Shown here piece by piece: positions 20,646-33,698 of a stretch of 64,000 nucleotides of DNA. The notes under the pieces are model-generated. The model had not been told where the DNA came from and ran no database searches. It was given only the letters and a program-made list of their open reading frames with translations. The first letter of the stretch is position 1. Every line of letters starts with the position of its first letter. The stretch is from Parasponia andersonii (taxonomy: Eukaryota > Streptophyta > Magnoliopsida > Rosales > Cannabaceae): the NCBI GenBank assembly GCA_002914805.1, contig JXTB01000139.1:171612-235611 (forward strand). Direction: 5' to 3'. The position numbers and the translations under genes were made by a program.

Positions 20646-22757
20646 ATGGATTTTTCGGATAAAATGCACTGTTCTGGTATGGGATTCCGAGAATATATTG
20701 AAGCTTTAGAGATCGAAAGGAAAAAGATTCAAGTCTTTGAGCGAGAACTTCCTCTCTGCTTGGAGCTAGTGAACCAAAGTAAAGACACCCTTTTAATTTT
20801 TCAGCCTAATTTTTTGTTGAGCTTAGTTTTTTTCTTTTCTTTTTTTTTTTTGGAATAATTTTCTGATTTTTTTTGCGCTTTTCAGCCATTGATAAGTGTA
20901 AACAACAGTTATCAGGGACGACGACGACCACCGAGTACTTACATGGACACTCAGAGTGTTCAGGGCAAACTTCAAGTGAAGCACATGTTTTTGAAGAGTT
21001 CATTCCCCTAAAGAGAAGCTCATCTTCGGATAATGACCATNNNNNNNNNNNNNNNNNNNNNNNNNNNNNNNNNNNNNAACAATCACCTAAGCGCAAGACC
21101 ACCGAAAAGGATAACAAGAAGAAAGCTGATTGGCTTAGATCTGTTCAGCTCTGGAATAACCCAACCCCAGATCCACCCCAAAAAGAGGTAAGAATTTTTT
21201 TTTAATTAAAAAAAAAGGTTTAACCTCTTGTTTGGCAACTGGGAAAATAGACTGGAAAAGTTTTTTTGATTTTTTTCTTTTTCCTTTTTTCCTCTTTTGG
21301 GTTTTAGCTGGAGTTGCCTAAAAAAGCTTCGGTTGTGGAGGTGAAGAGAAATGGGGGTGCTTTTCAGCCTTTTCAAAGAGTGAAAAAGGTTGAGAAGGGT
21401 AATGGGTCATCGTCGGGCTGTACGGCTCCGGTGGCTACTGCACCGGCGACAAGCTCAAACGACGGTACGATCACTGGAGGGAGTGGCAAGAGAGAAGAAC
21501 AGAAAGAAGGGCAGACTCAGAGAAAGCAGAGACGAAACTGGTCACCAGAGTTGCATAAGAGATTCTTGAATGCCCTGCAACAGCTTGGCGGTTCTCATGG
21601 TATGTCAAAATGTTTCCATTATTTCTTTTTTTATTTTTATTTTTTAAATATGGAAGTTTCATAATTGAATTGGATTTATGTGGGATTTGTTTAATTTAAT
21701 TTTAATTTAATTTAATTTAATTTAATTTAATTTAATGTGTATATTGATATGAGGATTGGATGGTTTTTTATGCAGCTGCTACTCCAAAGCAAATTAGGGA
21801 GTTGATGAAGGTGGATGGGCTTACTAATGATGAAGTAAAAAGCCATTTACAGGTTTGTATTACATGTAATTATCCTTTACCAGTTGTTTTGATTTCTTCG
21901 CTTGGTGATATTAATATTACATTTTTTTTTTGGTTATGTTGATATTTTTTCCCCTTTTTTGACTTTCAATTATGGATTAAAACTCAATTTTTGGTGTGAA
22001 TAAGGATATTAATATACGTAGATATATTTTGACAATTAATCAAGCCATGTTTACCGGTCTTGAATTAGATATGACATTATTACTATTACCATTTTTTTTA
22101 ATGGCAACATGCAGTATAATTAGCCTTTAGAGACACTAGTCATACGGTAGAATTACTATAATTAAGTATTACAATAATTTATCCGAATTAGTTACAAATG
22201 TCCAATAAGAAAATGCGTATATAAAATTTTCTTACCTTATTAGTAATTCTCTAGAATCATTCTTCAAGTTTAAATTAGAGACATTAAACCAATTTTTGTC
22301 ACGATTTTTTTTTTCTTATTGAATTATATTTAGTGACGATTAAAACAACTGATCACAAATCTTTTATGGTCTTGGAATTTTAATACAGAAATACCGTTTG
22401 CACACAAGAAGACCAACTCCAGCCATCCACAACAATGGCAATACACAAACACCCCAAGTAGTGTTTGTTGGGGGCATATGGATGCAGCCGTCCGAATACG
22501 CGGCAGCGGTAGCAACCGCCACAGGTGGGGCCGGTGATCCATCGAGTGCGGCTGCCAACGGAGTCTATGCCCCAGTGGCGGCCCCGCCGCCTGCGATCCA
22601 GCATATAGCATTACATAGATCTCGACAGAATAAGCAATCATCCGAGCCCTCACATTCAGAAGAAAGAGTGATGAGCCATAGTGAAGGAGGACTCCATTCC
22701 AATTCTCCAGCTACTTCATCCTCCACCCATACGACAACAACTTCCCCAGCGTTTTGA
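20646..22757 (+). CDS. GARP (G2-like) MYB-related transcription factor, HHO/NIGT1-type
   Basis: A nuclear DNA-binding protein, probably a repressor of nitrate- and phosphate-responsive genes as known for Arabidopsis HHO/HRS1/NIGT1 proteins. Exons are 20646-20778, 20886-21187, 21308-21599, 21776-21852 and 22389-22757. All introns are GT-AG and phases join exactly to give 390 residues. The N-terminus (residues ~12-45, [15 protein letters not shown]) is the conserved helical region of this subfamily. The [11 protein letters not shown] and [13 protein letters not shown] blocks follow. The single GARP MYB-like repeat spans exons 3-5: [44 protein letters not shown]. The C-terminus is Ala-, Ser- and Thr-rich; I see no clear LxLxL repression motif. 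Exon 2 contains a 37-N gap that keeps the frame if its length is right. The start is the first ATG giving the conserved N-terminus. Paralogue identity is not resolvable. Confidence 0.93.
21041..21077. other. 37-N assembly gap inside exon 2
   Basis: A run of 37 Ns follows SSSSDNDH and precedes QSPKRK in the HHO-type protein. The flanking frames agree with a 37-base gap (13 codons with two called bases). In relatives this position is often acidic or His-rich low complexity, so the gap probably masks a collapsed or unresolved trinucleotide repeat. Its true length is uncertain. Confidence 0.9.
21690..21736. repeat. (TTTAA)n microsatellite in intron 3
   Basis: About nine TTTAA units lie inside intron 3 of the HHO-type gene (21600-21775), 40 bp before the acceptor TTTTTATGCAG. 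Confidence 0.85.
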
Positions 22758-25411
22758 ACTTGTTCTATATAGAGTTGAGAATGATGTAAAAATTTTGTAA
22801 CCTGCCCTTTTGTGATAATACAGACAAGTTATCAGAAAAATGACCCTACACATCATTCTCACTTTGTTTTCTTTCTTTCTTTTTTACCTCTCAATTACCT
22901 TGTTTCTCACTGGACAGTAAAATGTGTAGTGTGTCGGATACTTACGATAGTATATAACAAGTTTTGAAATGCGAATAAGTAAACGAAATTCGGAAATGAG
23001 AAATTTTTAGAGCGAATGTACATTTTTTGGCTATATTGATCGGTTCAAAAAACAGAAATTAGTCACATCATTCAAGTTGTGAATTTAAAAAGTAAAATTG
23101 TTAAGATATCTAAATTATTAGACGTATTTTGGAATACTATAGATGACAAGGGTGGAGTGATTAATATCTAAGAAAGGAGGTCCTATTTGTACTTTGCATG
23201 ATTACTATTTTCCGATCATAATTAGTCCGAAAATAATTTTGAAAAGACATTGTAGTATCTACCTTTTACAAGGAGCAACATTACATCTGATTATGGATTA
23301 GTTCACGAGGGGAAATTGACAAAATAAACAATGGAACGACAAGCTTCCTGACTTTAAAGAGATTGAAAAATGACAATGAAGAATCTTGACCCGTGACAAG
23401 TCGTCCTAACCAGGAAATAATAAGGAAATCAATATAGTTGGAAGATATCCAATGCAATCTTCCATTCGCTATAGATACCTTATAGAAAATAAATTTGCGT
23501 ATAAGCCAAGCATTATGTCTTATTGTTTGATATTCGTACCAAATTGGAGAAAAGGAAATAGACATTAAAAAAGGAAAAAAAAAAAAGACATAATAATCAA
23601 AGAGAAAAGAATAATAAGAATAAATAATGTTTTTGATCCATTTAGTCAGTGAATAATTTAAATGCGTATCATGTTTTGCTAAATCTCTCTCACACATTTC
23701 CCCTGTAAAATTTGTCAACGTTTGTCCATGAAAGTGGTCAAGAGCTAGCTGTTTTTGTAAGTTTTTGATATTGGAAGTCAGTTTCTTGATAGTTGAAAAG
23801 TTGAATATTACTAACTAGCTTCCACATGAAGTTGAGTGAATGGACTTTGGATTAGGTTGAGAAAGTTAGATGAGAATGCTTTATCCAAAACCAGCACAAA
23901 TAATCTACTCACCTGCCTTGTCATGTGAATCACCAGGTCTCTTCTTTGTTCTTATTCAAATTTTCTATTAAAAAACATACAAAACAAAGTAAAACTCTCA
24001 TGCATGGTAAGTCAAATTATATAAATTCAGATTATATTGTCCTTTTACCCGTGGGAACTATTAGTTTCATACTTCAACAATTTTGGAAATATGATCATTT
24101 TCCTGCCCTTCATCGTATGCCACTTGATATCTTTTTATGCTTAAATATTCCTATATATTTCTTTACTCATCTAATTAGATAAAAATATAATTTGAACCAA
24201 ATCAATAACCAAGGGATAAGTTCTAGGAGATCATGAAGGGTTTTTGATTTAAAAAGATGAAGTATATGCTCATGCGAATGTCCAAAGAATATTTTGCCCT
24301 CACAAATGATGTCCTGGATGTATCATTGTATACTATATACACTTTGTTATAAGCCACCATAATATTCAAATCTACATATACATAAAAACAAATTAAGCGT
24401 GCTGCTCGTGAAATAATCAAATTTATCATCATGTGGGGCAAATACAATAAGATAGAGGGTAACTTTGTTTTTGTTGTACAACTGTCCAAAATGTTAGATT
24501 GCGACACTATGACTTAAAAAAAAATATAAAGAAAACCAAAGTATAGGTTTCATTACTCAATAATTAAAAGAGATAACAGTGAGATTAAAAAAAATGTACA
24601 AAATTCCCCAAAAAATAGAGAAGGAAAGAGACGGCTAAATAAGTAAATTTAATGCCTGCATGGCGGTGGATCTCAATCATTAGTGTAACGTGGCGGCATT
24701 AAGAATCTTAGTACAACTAGGCTAAAGAGGAAATATTATCATATACTTTGTGTCAACATTAGGTATATAGGACAATGTTGAATGGTTGGAGCAATTTCCA
24801 TTTCGGCCTGTAGAAGAAAACAAAGTAATATTATGTCCCAATTGAAAATGTACCATTCTTATGGCACATTTCAGAATATTCCATTATTCTTAGGCCATTA
24901 GGGCGTATTTTAAAGAACTTAGTCCAATAATGAAAGTTGGAGATAAGCAAATAGTTCATCATGATCAAGGATCTACAATGTGCTAAAATTATAGAATATT
25001 CTCCACTTGTTTAACTTATCTTTTAGGTAACAAACGGGTATAGAAGATATATTCTGTGATACCCAAGAATCTTACCTTGTCCAAGATTCCACATATATAA
25101 CCTAATAAAATAAAATAAATTAATTAACAGAGGCTGCTAGCTGGTTTTAATACTGTATTTTGTTTTGGCCGGGCCCTACATGGACATATTGTAGATTGTA
25201 GTATTTGAAATCTCAGCAAAGAGATGACTAATATGTTCAGTTTTGATTGGAGGTTTTTCTTTTGTTCATTAGCAAAGATTTTTTTTTTTTTTTTGCTATT
25301 GACATTTACAATGAAACTAGAAAATTAATTTATTAGAAATTTCGAATGAAAACAGTGAAAAAAACTATATGAAGACATTAATTATGTATCTTTTAATGAA
25401 CGATAAGTTAT
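22758..25411. other. Intergenic DNA downstream of the HHO-type gene
   Basis: The first ~100 bp are probably 3' untranslated sequence (TTGTGATAATACAG near 22811). No canonical AATAAA is evident there. The rest is AT-rich, and the frames at 23281-23718, 23925-24182 and 24223-24507 have no recognisable domain or splice context. Nothing else can be supported. Confidence 0.5.
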
Positions 25412-25416
25412 CATAA

Positions 25417-26072
25417 TGCCACGACCCTAGCTTCGAACTAGACAATTATACGATGCTTAACACAACCCGCTGTACTAAGTCAGCCTACCAAAACTCAAGA
25501 AATAGATTTAGAGTAAGCTTTAAGACAAAGTAACAAAGAATAAGAAAATTTGAGTGAATGAAAGCTTTATATTACTCTTAGAATCCTTATAACTCTCACA
25601 AATGGGACTTGTGTATAAATGAACCCAATAGATCCTTTATATAGGCAAAGCTTAAACCAACCAAAGGTTATAATCGTGCAAAATGATATGATCTTACAAA
25701 CAGTCTAAAATCTTCTCAAATAAAATAGTAATATCTACAAAGATATTTACATGGAGAAATCTAAGCATGACTTAGATCTTTCTAGGAGATTCACCCACTA
25801 TCTTAGCTCTTCCAAATCATTCTAGGAGCTTCTAGGACCGTCCCAACCCATCTAGCCCCATCTGGCCTTGTCTAGACCCTTCTAGGACTTAGTAACGGCA
25901 TCTAAAGTCTTTTAGCATGGCCAAGACTTATCTTGATCATTCTAGAAGTGTCAACCACATTCTAAGGCATTCCTCTATCCTTTTGGGGTGAGCAATATAT
26001 ATATATAGAGGATCTTAGAACCATAGGCAGCAATATTTGGATTTTGGGGAGCAAAATGAGCGGGGCGTAACA
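25417..26072 (-). repeat. 3' LTR of the chromovirus
   Basis: On the + strand it starts TGCCACGACCC and ends GGGCGTAACA. The body has a cluster of TTCTAGGAG, TTCTAGAAG and CATCTAG words (about 25785-25965) and an ATATATATATAGAGG segment near 25996. It matches the right-hand LTR closely. Confidence 0.9.
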
Positions 26073-26089
26073 CCCTCCTCTACTCAAGC

Positions 26090-29000
26090 TCACAACGTTC
26101 CCATCACGCCATTGACTTTGAACCGCTCGATATGATTTTTAAATTGCTACAAGGCATTCTCATGTTCCCAACTAGCCTCGGTCTCAAGAAAATTATTCTA
26201 TTTCACTAAGTATTCTCGATAATTAGGAACATCACATCGGCATATCAAGTGATCAGTCAGAATACATTCCACTTCTTTATCAAAAGAGATTACCACTACA
26301 GTAAGAGCTATTTTGGACTCACCTCTTGAAGGGTCTTCCTCGTCTCCATGGTAGAGTTTTAGTATGCTAACATAGAAGACATGGAAAATCTTTAACTTGA
26401 CAGGGAGTTGGAGCTTATAGGAGACCTTACCCACACGCTTGAGTACCGAAAATAGACCCTCGTATTTGCATACCAATCCTTTATGCACCTTTCTTAAGGT
26501 TTTGAATTATTGGAACAGTAGCTTGACAAGGACTAAATCCCCCTCTTGGTACTCAATGTGCCTCCTCTTTTTGTCGGCCCACTTCTTCATTCTTTTAGAA
26601 GTGTTATCCAAATAGGCCCTAGCCAACTCCACTTGTTTATGCCAAGCCTTAGTAAACTTGAATGCCGTAGAATTCTTTCTACCGTAACTTATTGCTAAGG
26701 CATGTGAAGTCATGGGTTATTGACCCATAACTATCTCAAAGGGACTCTTGCTTGTAGACTCGCTCCTTTGGAGGTTAAAAAAGAATTGGGCTACATCGAG
26801 TAATTTTGCCCAATTTTTTTGGTTGGCACTTATAAAGTGCCTCAAGTATAGCTCCAACAAGGCATTCACCCTTTCTGTCTAGCCATCACTTTCAGGGTGA
26901 AAGCTAGTAGAAAAGTTCAAATCTGAACCCATCAACTTGAACAATTCTGTCAAAAACCTTTCAGTGAATCGGGGATCACGATCACTTACGATATTTAACA
27001 GAACTCCCCAAAGCTTTATAACAAGCTTCACAAAGAGCTGCGCGGTCTCGACGGCAGGGCAATCAGGTGAAACAGGTATGAAAGTGGCATATATACTGAA
27101 GTGATCAACCACTATTATGATGTTACTAAAGCCCTCCGACTTAGGCAATCTAGTGATAAAATCCATAGAAATACTCTCCTATGGCCTTTCAGGAATGGAG
27201 AGAGGTTCCAACAATATGCTTGGTAATTGTTGTTCCATCTTGTCTTATTGGCATACGAGATAAGTTCATACATAGGTCTTGACATCATCCCTCAGTTGAG
27301 GCCAATAATAGATAGATTTGATAAGAGCAAGAGTGCATTTCTGACCTGGGTGACCGGCCCACAAAGAATCATGGCACTCTTTGATAAACTTTTTTCTTAA
27401 GCTCTACCACTTAGGCACATAAAGTTAGTTGCCTTTAGTATAGAGAAATCTGTTATTCAGCCAAAAGAGTCTCGTCTTTCCTTCCTTCACTAAGGGCACC
27501 AGGTTCTTTGCAAGAACATCGTATTCTAGCCTTTCCTTGATTTTTTCCATCAAAATGCTATCGGGCCTGCTTAAGGTGGCCAACTCTGCCATTCTACTTA
27601 GGGCATCTGCCACCACATTAGCCTTTCCAGGCTTGTATTCAAGCCTATAGTCGAATTCTACTAAGAAGTCTTACCATCGAGCTTGCTTAGGAATCAACTT
27701 TTTCTGAGTTTAAAAGCAGCATGTGGCTACGTAGTCAGTCATGATTGCGAAGTGAGTGCCCAACAAGTAGTGCCACCACACCTTTAGATAATGGATGATG
27801 GCCGCCATCTCTTTTTCTTGAACCGTGTAGCGTTTCTCGATATTATTGAGTTTGCGACTTTCATAAGCAATGGGATGCCTTTCTTGTATTAGTACTCCAC
27901 CAATAGTAAAGTTAAAGGCATCTGTGTAAAGCTCATATGCCTTGGAGTGGTTAGGCAAGCTAAGAACTGGCTCTTCACTCACTGCCTTCTTCAAGTCTTT
28001 GAATAAGACTTGACACTCAGGTATCTATTCCTAAGACTTATTCTTCTTAAGCAGGTTAGTAACTGGCATTACTCTTACTGAGTAGGACTTAATTAACTGC
28101 CTATAGTAGTTCACAAGTCTAAGAAAAGATCTTAAGTCTGGTACCTTAGTACGAGATTCCCACTTTTAAATAGCTTGCGCCTTGACTTTATCTATCATAA
28201 GTTTCCCATCCTTTATCTTATACCTTAGGAAAGACAACTTCCTCTTAGGTGAAGGAGCACTTCTCATTCTTAATGAATAGTTGATTCTCTCTCAAGACCT
28301 CAAACACCTTCCTCAAATGTTCTAGGTGTTCTTCTATGGTCTTGCTATAAATGACTATATTATCAAGGTAGACTACTATGAACCGATCAAGGTAGGGATA
28401 GAATAGTTTATTCATGAGAGTGCAAAAGGTAGCAAGTGCATTGGTAAGACCAAATGGCATGATTAGAAACTCGTAAGAACTATACCTTGTCACACACGTG
28501 GTCTTAGGCTTATCTCCCTCTACTATGCGCACTTGGTAGTACTCTAGGCGTAGATCAAGTTTCAAAGAGTATCTAGGGTTCCAAAGTTGATCAAATAAGT
28601 CAGCAATAAGTGGGATGCGGTACTTATTCTTTACCGTTTTTCTTCTTCTGAAACAACACTAGGGCACCAAAGAGAGCTTTGGAAAGCCTGATGAAACCCG
28701 CATCAAGCAACTCCTTAAGTTGTTTTCGAAGTATCGCCAACTCTAGAGGGGCCATTCGATAGAGATTCATCGCAGGTCGCCTCGTGCCTGGCTCAAGTTT
28801 GATTTTTAATCCACCTCCCTCCTAGGTAGAAGTTTCTTAGGCAGAAAATCAGGCATCACATCTTGGAATTCATCCAAGACAACTTACACCTCTATAGACA
28901 AGTCAACTTGAGGTTCCAACTCTTCATCATCGTGCTCCTTTAGGATGGCCAAGTAACTCTCCTCCTCTCTTCTCAAGCCCTTCTTAAATTGAAGTTTAGA

Positions 29001-29342
29001 GAATACTTTGTTTCCCGCTTTCGTGGATCAGTCCGTTGGTATCACACAAGCATTTTCACTATCCAAGATACACATAGAGTTAGCAAAAAGAACAGGGAAT
29101 GCTCGCACTGCATCAAGAAACTCCAAACCAAGTACTACTACAAAATCATCCATTGGCACTATTGACAAGTCAATCTGGCTAGCCCATGCACCTAGGCTGG
29201 CCTTAATACCATGAGCAACCCCATAGATAGAGCGTACTACTGAATTTACTACTTTGAGAGAGCCTCCTGCATTGGACACTGGTAAGTCTAACCACCTAGC
29301 TTCCTCAACAAAGACAAAGTTGTGGGATGCAACCTGTGTCAA
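26090..29342 (-). pseudogene. Chromovirus pol (PR-RT-RH-INT-chromodomain), decayed
   Basis: Read on the reverse strand, fragments follow the normal pol order. Protease-like (29342-29028) has TQVASHNFV where D-T-G-A-T-H would be expected. RT (28565-28245) contains YYQVRI, FGLTNA and the catalytic box as YLDNIVIYSK, with the second Asp replaced by Asn. RNase H (27994-27710) has YTDAFN and EKEM. A VADALSR linker region is at 27616-27425. Integrase core (27166-26879) has MDFITRLPKSEG and VSDRDPRF. The C-terminal part (26713-26507, 26488-26090) ends in a chromodomain, with EYLVK followed by a stop where Trp is expected. This polyprotein would have copied and integrated the element. Multiple stops and frame changes rule out a working product. 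Confidence 0.85.
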
Positions 29343-29478
29343 TTAAGGCTTTAGTAGCCTTGCTATTGATTGTTGCATTCACAAAGAGTAAGCCCTTAGC
29401 TTGTGACTTAGAGGCTGATTGCAAGACGTTAAGGAGTTGCAAGGAACCAACACATGTACCACCATCTTCCCTATCACC

Positions 29479-30474
29479 TCATTTTTGGCTTAGCTCGAAG
29501 GCAATTAAGGCATTAAGAGCTTTCTTTTTAGGACACTCGCATGCCCAGTGTGACCAATCACAAAGGAAGCACTTAACTCTTGGCTTGGTGAAGTCACGAT
29601 CTTCCTTCTCCTTAACCTTTTTCCTTGTGCTTATAAGAGGAACTATCTTTGATCCATTTTCCTCCTTTTGTTTGCTCTCTCCCACTTTTTGCTCCACCAT
29701 CCTTCTTATCTTTGGCCTTAGAAAAGTCTATGTTGTAGAGTAATCAGCAAGACTCACAGCTACAATAATAGCATCGGCTAAATCTTGGACACTGCCATGC
29801 TTGAACTCTAAATTGGCCTAATTCTGAAGACTATCCATGAACAAGAATAGGGCATCTTTATTTGAAGCATTAGAGATTTCGAGCAAGAGTGTGGTAAACT
29901 TTTTTATGTAGTCTCTAACACTGTCAGATTAATTGAGGTGGCGAAGACGACCTCTCGCCTCTTCTTCGGCATTCTCGGGGAAGAATTGCCTCTTAAGCAA
30001 TCTCTTGAAATCATCAAAGGTGACTATAGTACACACTTCTCGTTGCATCTCTCTATGTCTCCACTTCCACCATAGCATAGCAATATCAGTTAGATATAAG
30101 GCAGTATTACAAATTTTACTAGAATCGTTCATCACACCGATGACCTCGAAGTATTGCTTGAGTCCCCATAAGAATTTCTCAATTTCCCGAGCATTTCGAG
30201 TACCATTGAAGGTCTTTGATTTAGGCACCTAGACCTTTTTTGTCTTAATGGTTGTTATGGTGGTCACTCTCGTGGCAACTGCTTGCTTGCTCAAAGCAAG
30301 ATCACCACCCATCTCATCTACTCTAAGTAAAATATTAGTGAATTCACTTTGAAAGAAATCTCGTACCTTAGCAATTTCTGAAGGAAGGGACCCAAACTCG
30401 TGCCTTAAGTCGGCCTCTAGCCCACCAAGTACATCTTTAATGTTGCTGTGGATCTTTGTATCCTCGGTCTCCAA
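29479..30474 (-). pseudogene. Chromovirus gag, decayed
   Basis: On the reverse strand three fragments lie in order: an N-terminal region (30474-30229), the capsid-like core (30228-29929) with FNGTRNAREIEKFLWGL, WWKWRH and FKRLLKRQFFP, and the nucleocapsid part (29700-29479). The last has a single zinc knuckle, C-F-L-C-D-W-S-H-W-A-C-E-C. In-frame stops separate the core from RDYIKKF and the later parts. The right-hand LTR and primer site are about 250 bp upstream, the normal gag position. Confidence 0.8.
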
Positions 30475-30727
30475 ACAAGCGCAACGACCATATAGATCAT
30501 CTACTTACTCGCCTAATGTGCCTAAGTTAGACTCTAGTCGGAACACTCTAGCCTCCAAGCTAGTCACCAATGTCCCTTAACTTGTCGTGGGTAGCACCAT
30601 TCTTCTCTTCATCACGCTCATATTCAGAAGTACCAACTTTAACGAGGTCAAGAGTTACAACCATAGTCTTCATATAGACAATGGAACCACCAAGATATAA
30701 CGAGCAACCTAAGTTTTGATACCACGT

Positions 30728-31382
30728 TGTCACAACCCTAGCCTCGAACTAGACAATCATGTGGCACTTATATACTCGTTCATACTAAGTCATTTTACCA
30801 AAACTCAAAAAAGAGACTTAGAGTAAGCTTTGAGATAAAGTGGCAAATGATAAGAGAGTTTGAGTGAATAAAAGCTTTATATTACTCTTAGAATGTTTAC
30901 AACTCTTACAAATGGGACTTATATACAAATGAACCCAAGAGGTCTTTTATATAGGCAAAATCTAAACTAACTAAGAGTTATAATCATGCAAAGTGGCATG
31001 ATCTTACAAAGGGTTTGGAACATTCTCAAATAAAATAGTAATATCTACAAAGATATTTACATGGAGAAATCTAAAACAAGTATGACCTAGACTCTTCTAG
31101 GAGGTTCACCCACCATCTTGGCTCTTTCAAGTCATTCTAGGAGCTTCTAAGACCATCTCAACCTATCTAGTACCATTCAGCCTTATTTAGAGCCTTCTAG
31201 GACTTAGTAGTACCATCTAGAGTCTTATAGCATAGTCAAGACCTGTCTTGATCACTCTAGAAGTGTCCACCATGTTCTAGGGTCTTTCTCTATCTTTTTG
31301 GATGAGCAGTATATATAGAGGATCTTAGAGTCATGGGCAGCAACATTTGAATTTTAGGGAGCAAAATGAGCGGGACGTAACA
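30728..31382 (-). repeat. 5' LTR of the chromovirus
   Basis: The + strand reads TGTCACAACCC at the left end and GGGACGTAACA at the right. As the element is on the reverse strand, this copy holds its promoter. It differs from 25417-26072 by scattered, mostly transition-type substitutions. Confidence 0.9.
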
Positions 31383-31965
31383 ATAAGTTCTCAACCGTTA
31401 GATCATGAAGCTTATTGCAATCCGAAGAACGCGAAAAACCTTACTCAATGGTAAATTAGATAGGGTTGTTCATTAGTTGGGTCAAGAGATGAAGAAAAAA
31501 ATAACTAATTTTAAAAGAGAAAAATCAATTCATTAAGATTTTTTTGATTTTGTTCTATTCATTTTTTTTAGAAGAAAGAAGACACGGATCCATGGAAGGT
31601 GGAGTTGGACTTAAGCTACCTGCCCGAGGGAAAGACAAAAAGAGAGGGATTTAACAATTAAAGTGTCCCTTCGTATGAATCTAAGGCCAAACGACTCTTG
31701 CTTTCTCTTAAAAAACCCCTTATTCTTAAAAAGCCCCATACGTATGTTTACGAGAGGTAGAAGTCTATGCAATATAGTCTTGATGACGAAAATGTCATAA
31801 TGAGGATTCTGGGCATATTCACTCACCATCATAGAATAATACTTTAGAACCCAAAACAAGAAATTCGTTATTTTATTTCCTATTTCAAAGACATGCATAT
31901 CTGTTGGTGGTCGACTATTCGTATAATATATTTTTTAGTTCGTGAATGCATCATGCCTTAAAATC

Positions 31966-31968
<3 letters not shown>

Positions 31969-32012
<44 letters not shown>
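31969..32012. repeat. (CT)22 microsatellite
   Basis: An uninterrupted CT dinucleotide run of 44 bp, between AAATCTTC and AAGATAGT. Confidence 0.97.
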
Positions 32013-32013
<1 letters not shown>

Positions 32014-32550
32014 AGATAGTGTAAATATTAGGTCAACATCTCTCATAATTTCTAGATGAGAATTACATGCATAATATGTAGTCTCTCTCTTTTCCTTGAC
32101 AATGACTCAAGTGAACACTAGCATTACCTTTCCTCCTTCATGTACTAATCCTAAATTAAAGAGCACGTTTATCTTTATATATGTTTTAATCCTTCTTTTT
32201 GTCTTATTTAGCTAGACTTTGGCTTCTCTAAAACGTGCATAAGAGTGGGAGTATCCTTTGCAACTTGGGCTATTATGATATTAATTCATATTTATACCCA
32301 TTTGGGATTTGATTAATAATAGTATAGACCCCTAATCCACTTATTATTATAGTTAGTTGCTGCACAATATTAAAATTTTGCTGCCTCACTTAGTTTACCT
32401 CCCATTTGTTCCCAACTCTTAAAAAGAGTACTTCGATTTAGAGTAATTAATTACTCACAAAGAGCGGCAATTCAAACTCTCAATCACTCCTCCTTGAGCA
32501 CTTGAATTCGGCCAAATGCAATGATGAATTGTTTTTCCTTGCTAATTTCT

Positions 32551-32553
<3 letters not shown>

Positions 32554-32589
<36 letters not shown>
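32554..32589. repeat. (AT)18 microsatellite
   Basis: An uninterrupted 36-bp AT run after TTTCTAAC. Similar TA runs occur at 32943-32971 and 33665-33693. Confidence 0.95.
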
Positions 32590-32592
<3 letters not shown>

Positions 32593-32938
32593 ACATGGGT
32601 TTACATTTTTAATGGTCCTTCTCATCATTGACGAATTAAAATCAAGAACACGCCTCCACCAAAAAAAAAAAATGAAGCTTGTGTAATATCCATGAATAAT
32701 TCTACACTATGTTTCTGGGTTGGCTCTGACCTCTAAGGACAATAACTCGTCCAAATGCATCAAAAATGATCTTAGTGAGTGTGGCTTTACAATCACGAAC
32801 CGTACCTCTTAGAGTGAGACCATGGGACATCATTTTGTGAGAGGTGACACAAAGTTCTAATATTTAGACCTAATTAGTGCCTTACATGTAGGTATTCCAT
32901 TTATGAATACCGTCACTTCAGTGGATTCAACTCCTACA

Positions 32939-32974
<36 letters not shown>

Positions 32975-33661
32975 CGAGTGATATTATAATAGAGAATTTT
33001 GTTTTTAATACATGAATAAGTACTGGGTCATTGGATTTTAATCTAAGAGCTAAAATAATATTAGCGGATTTACTAAAATAAATTATTATAATTAATGCGT
33101 ATATAAATATAGAAAGTTATTTAAAATCAAAATAGACGGAAAACCTGATAAGTTGGTCTTTTTTTTTTATTTTATAAGAAAATAAAACTAGTGAAAAATA
33201 TATAATAATCTCAAATCACTCTGAGTTATCTTATTCATTAGGGAAAAAAAATAACAAAAAAAGTACAAATTTTAAGCTGTTTCACACATAAATTTTTTAA
33301 ACAAAATTTTTTTAATGTAGTTATTTTATTCATTTTTTGTTATTTAACAAAAATAATTTATTTATAATATAAATATGAAAATTATGCTATCTTAGATATA
33401 ATAAAAAAAAAAACTTAAGAAATATTAAAGATTTTGTCTACAAAGTTAAATGCTTCTAGATTCTTGGTCAAGGAATAACAAAGAGTAAGCGTTAAAGCTT
33501 TTGCCTTACATTATGACTGATATCATAGATCCCTAGCTTACAACTATTCCCAAATAATCAATATAGTTGTTTAATCCTGATAGGTTTCTCTCAAATTCGA
33601 CTCCTATAGTTCTTGCTAGATCAGTATGGTTATCTTTTTCTCCAAGTAGTATGTAAAATCA

Positions 33662-33698
<37 letters not shown>

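Larger units (their letters stand above)
25417..31382 (-). mobile_element. Complete but inactive chromovirus (Ty3/Gypsy) element
   Basis: It is 5966 bp long and transcribed leftward. LTRs lie at both ends (656 and 655 bp). A primer-binding site TGGTATCAAAAC, close to the tRNA-iMet type, sits three bases inside the right LTR (about 30713-30724, reverse strand). A polypurine tract GAGTAGAGGAGGG lies just inside the left LTR (26073-26085). Gene order gag, protease, RT, RNase H, integrase, chromodomain identifies a chromovirus. Flanks share ATAA (25413-25416 and 31383-31386), an imperfect target duplication. Many stops and frameshifts make it non-autonomous. Confidence 0.9.

Noticed and set aside
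20806-21117. 103-codon reverse frame over exon 2 of the HHO-type gene
   Set aside because: Shadow of the real exon, passing through the N gap.
22330-22653. Three reverse frames over the last HHO exon
   Set aside because: Shadows produced by the GC-richer coding exon; the + strand exon has conserved motifs and splice sites.
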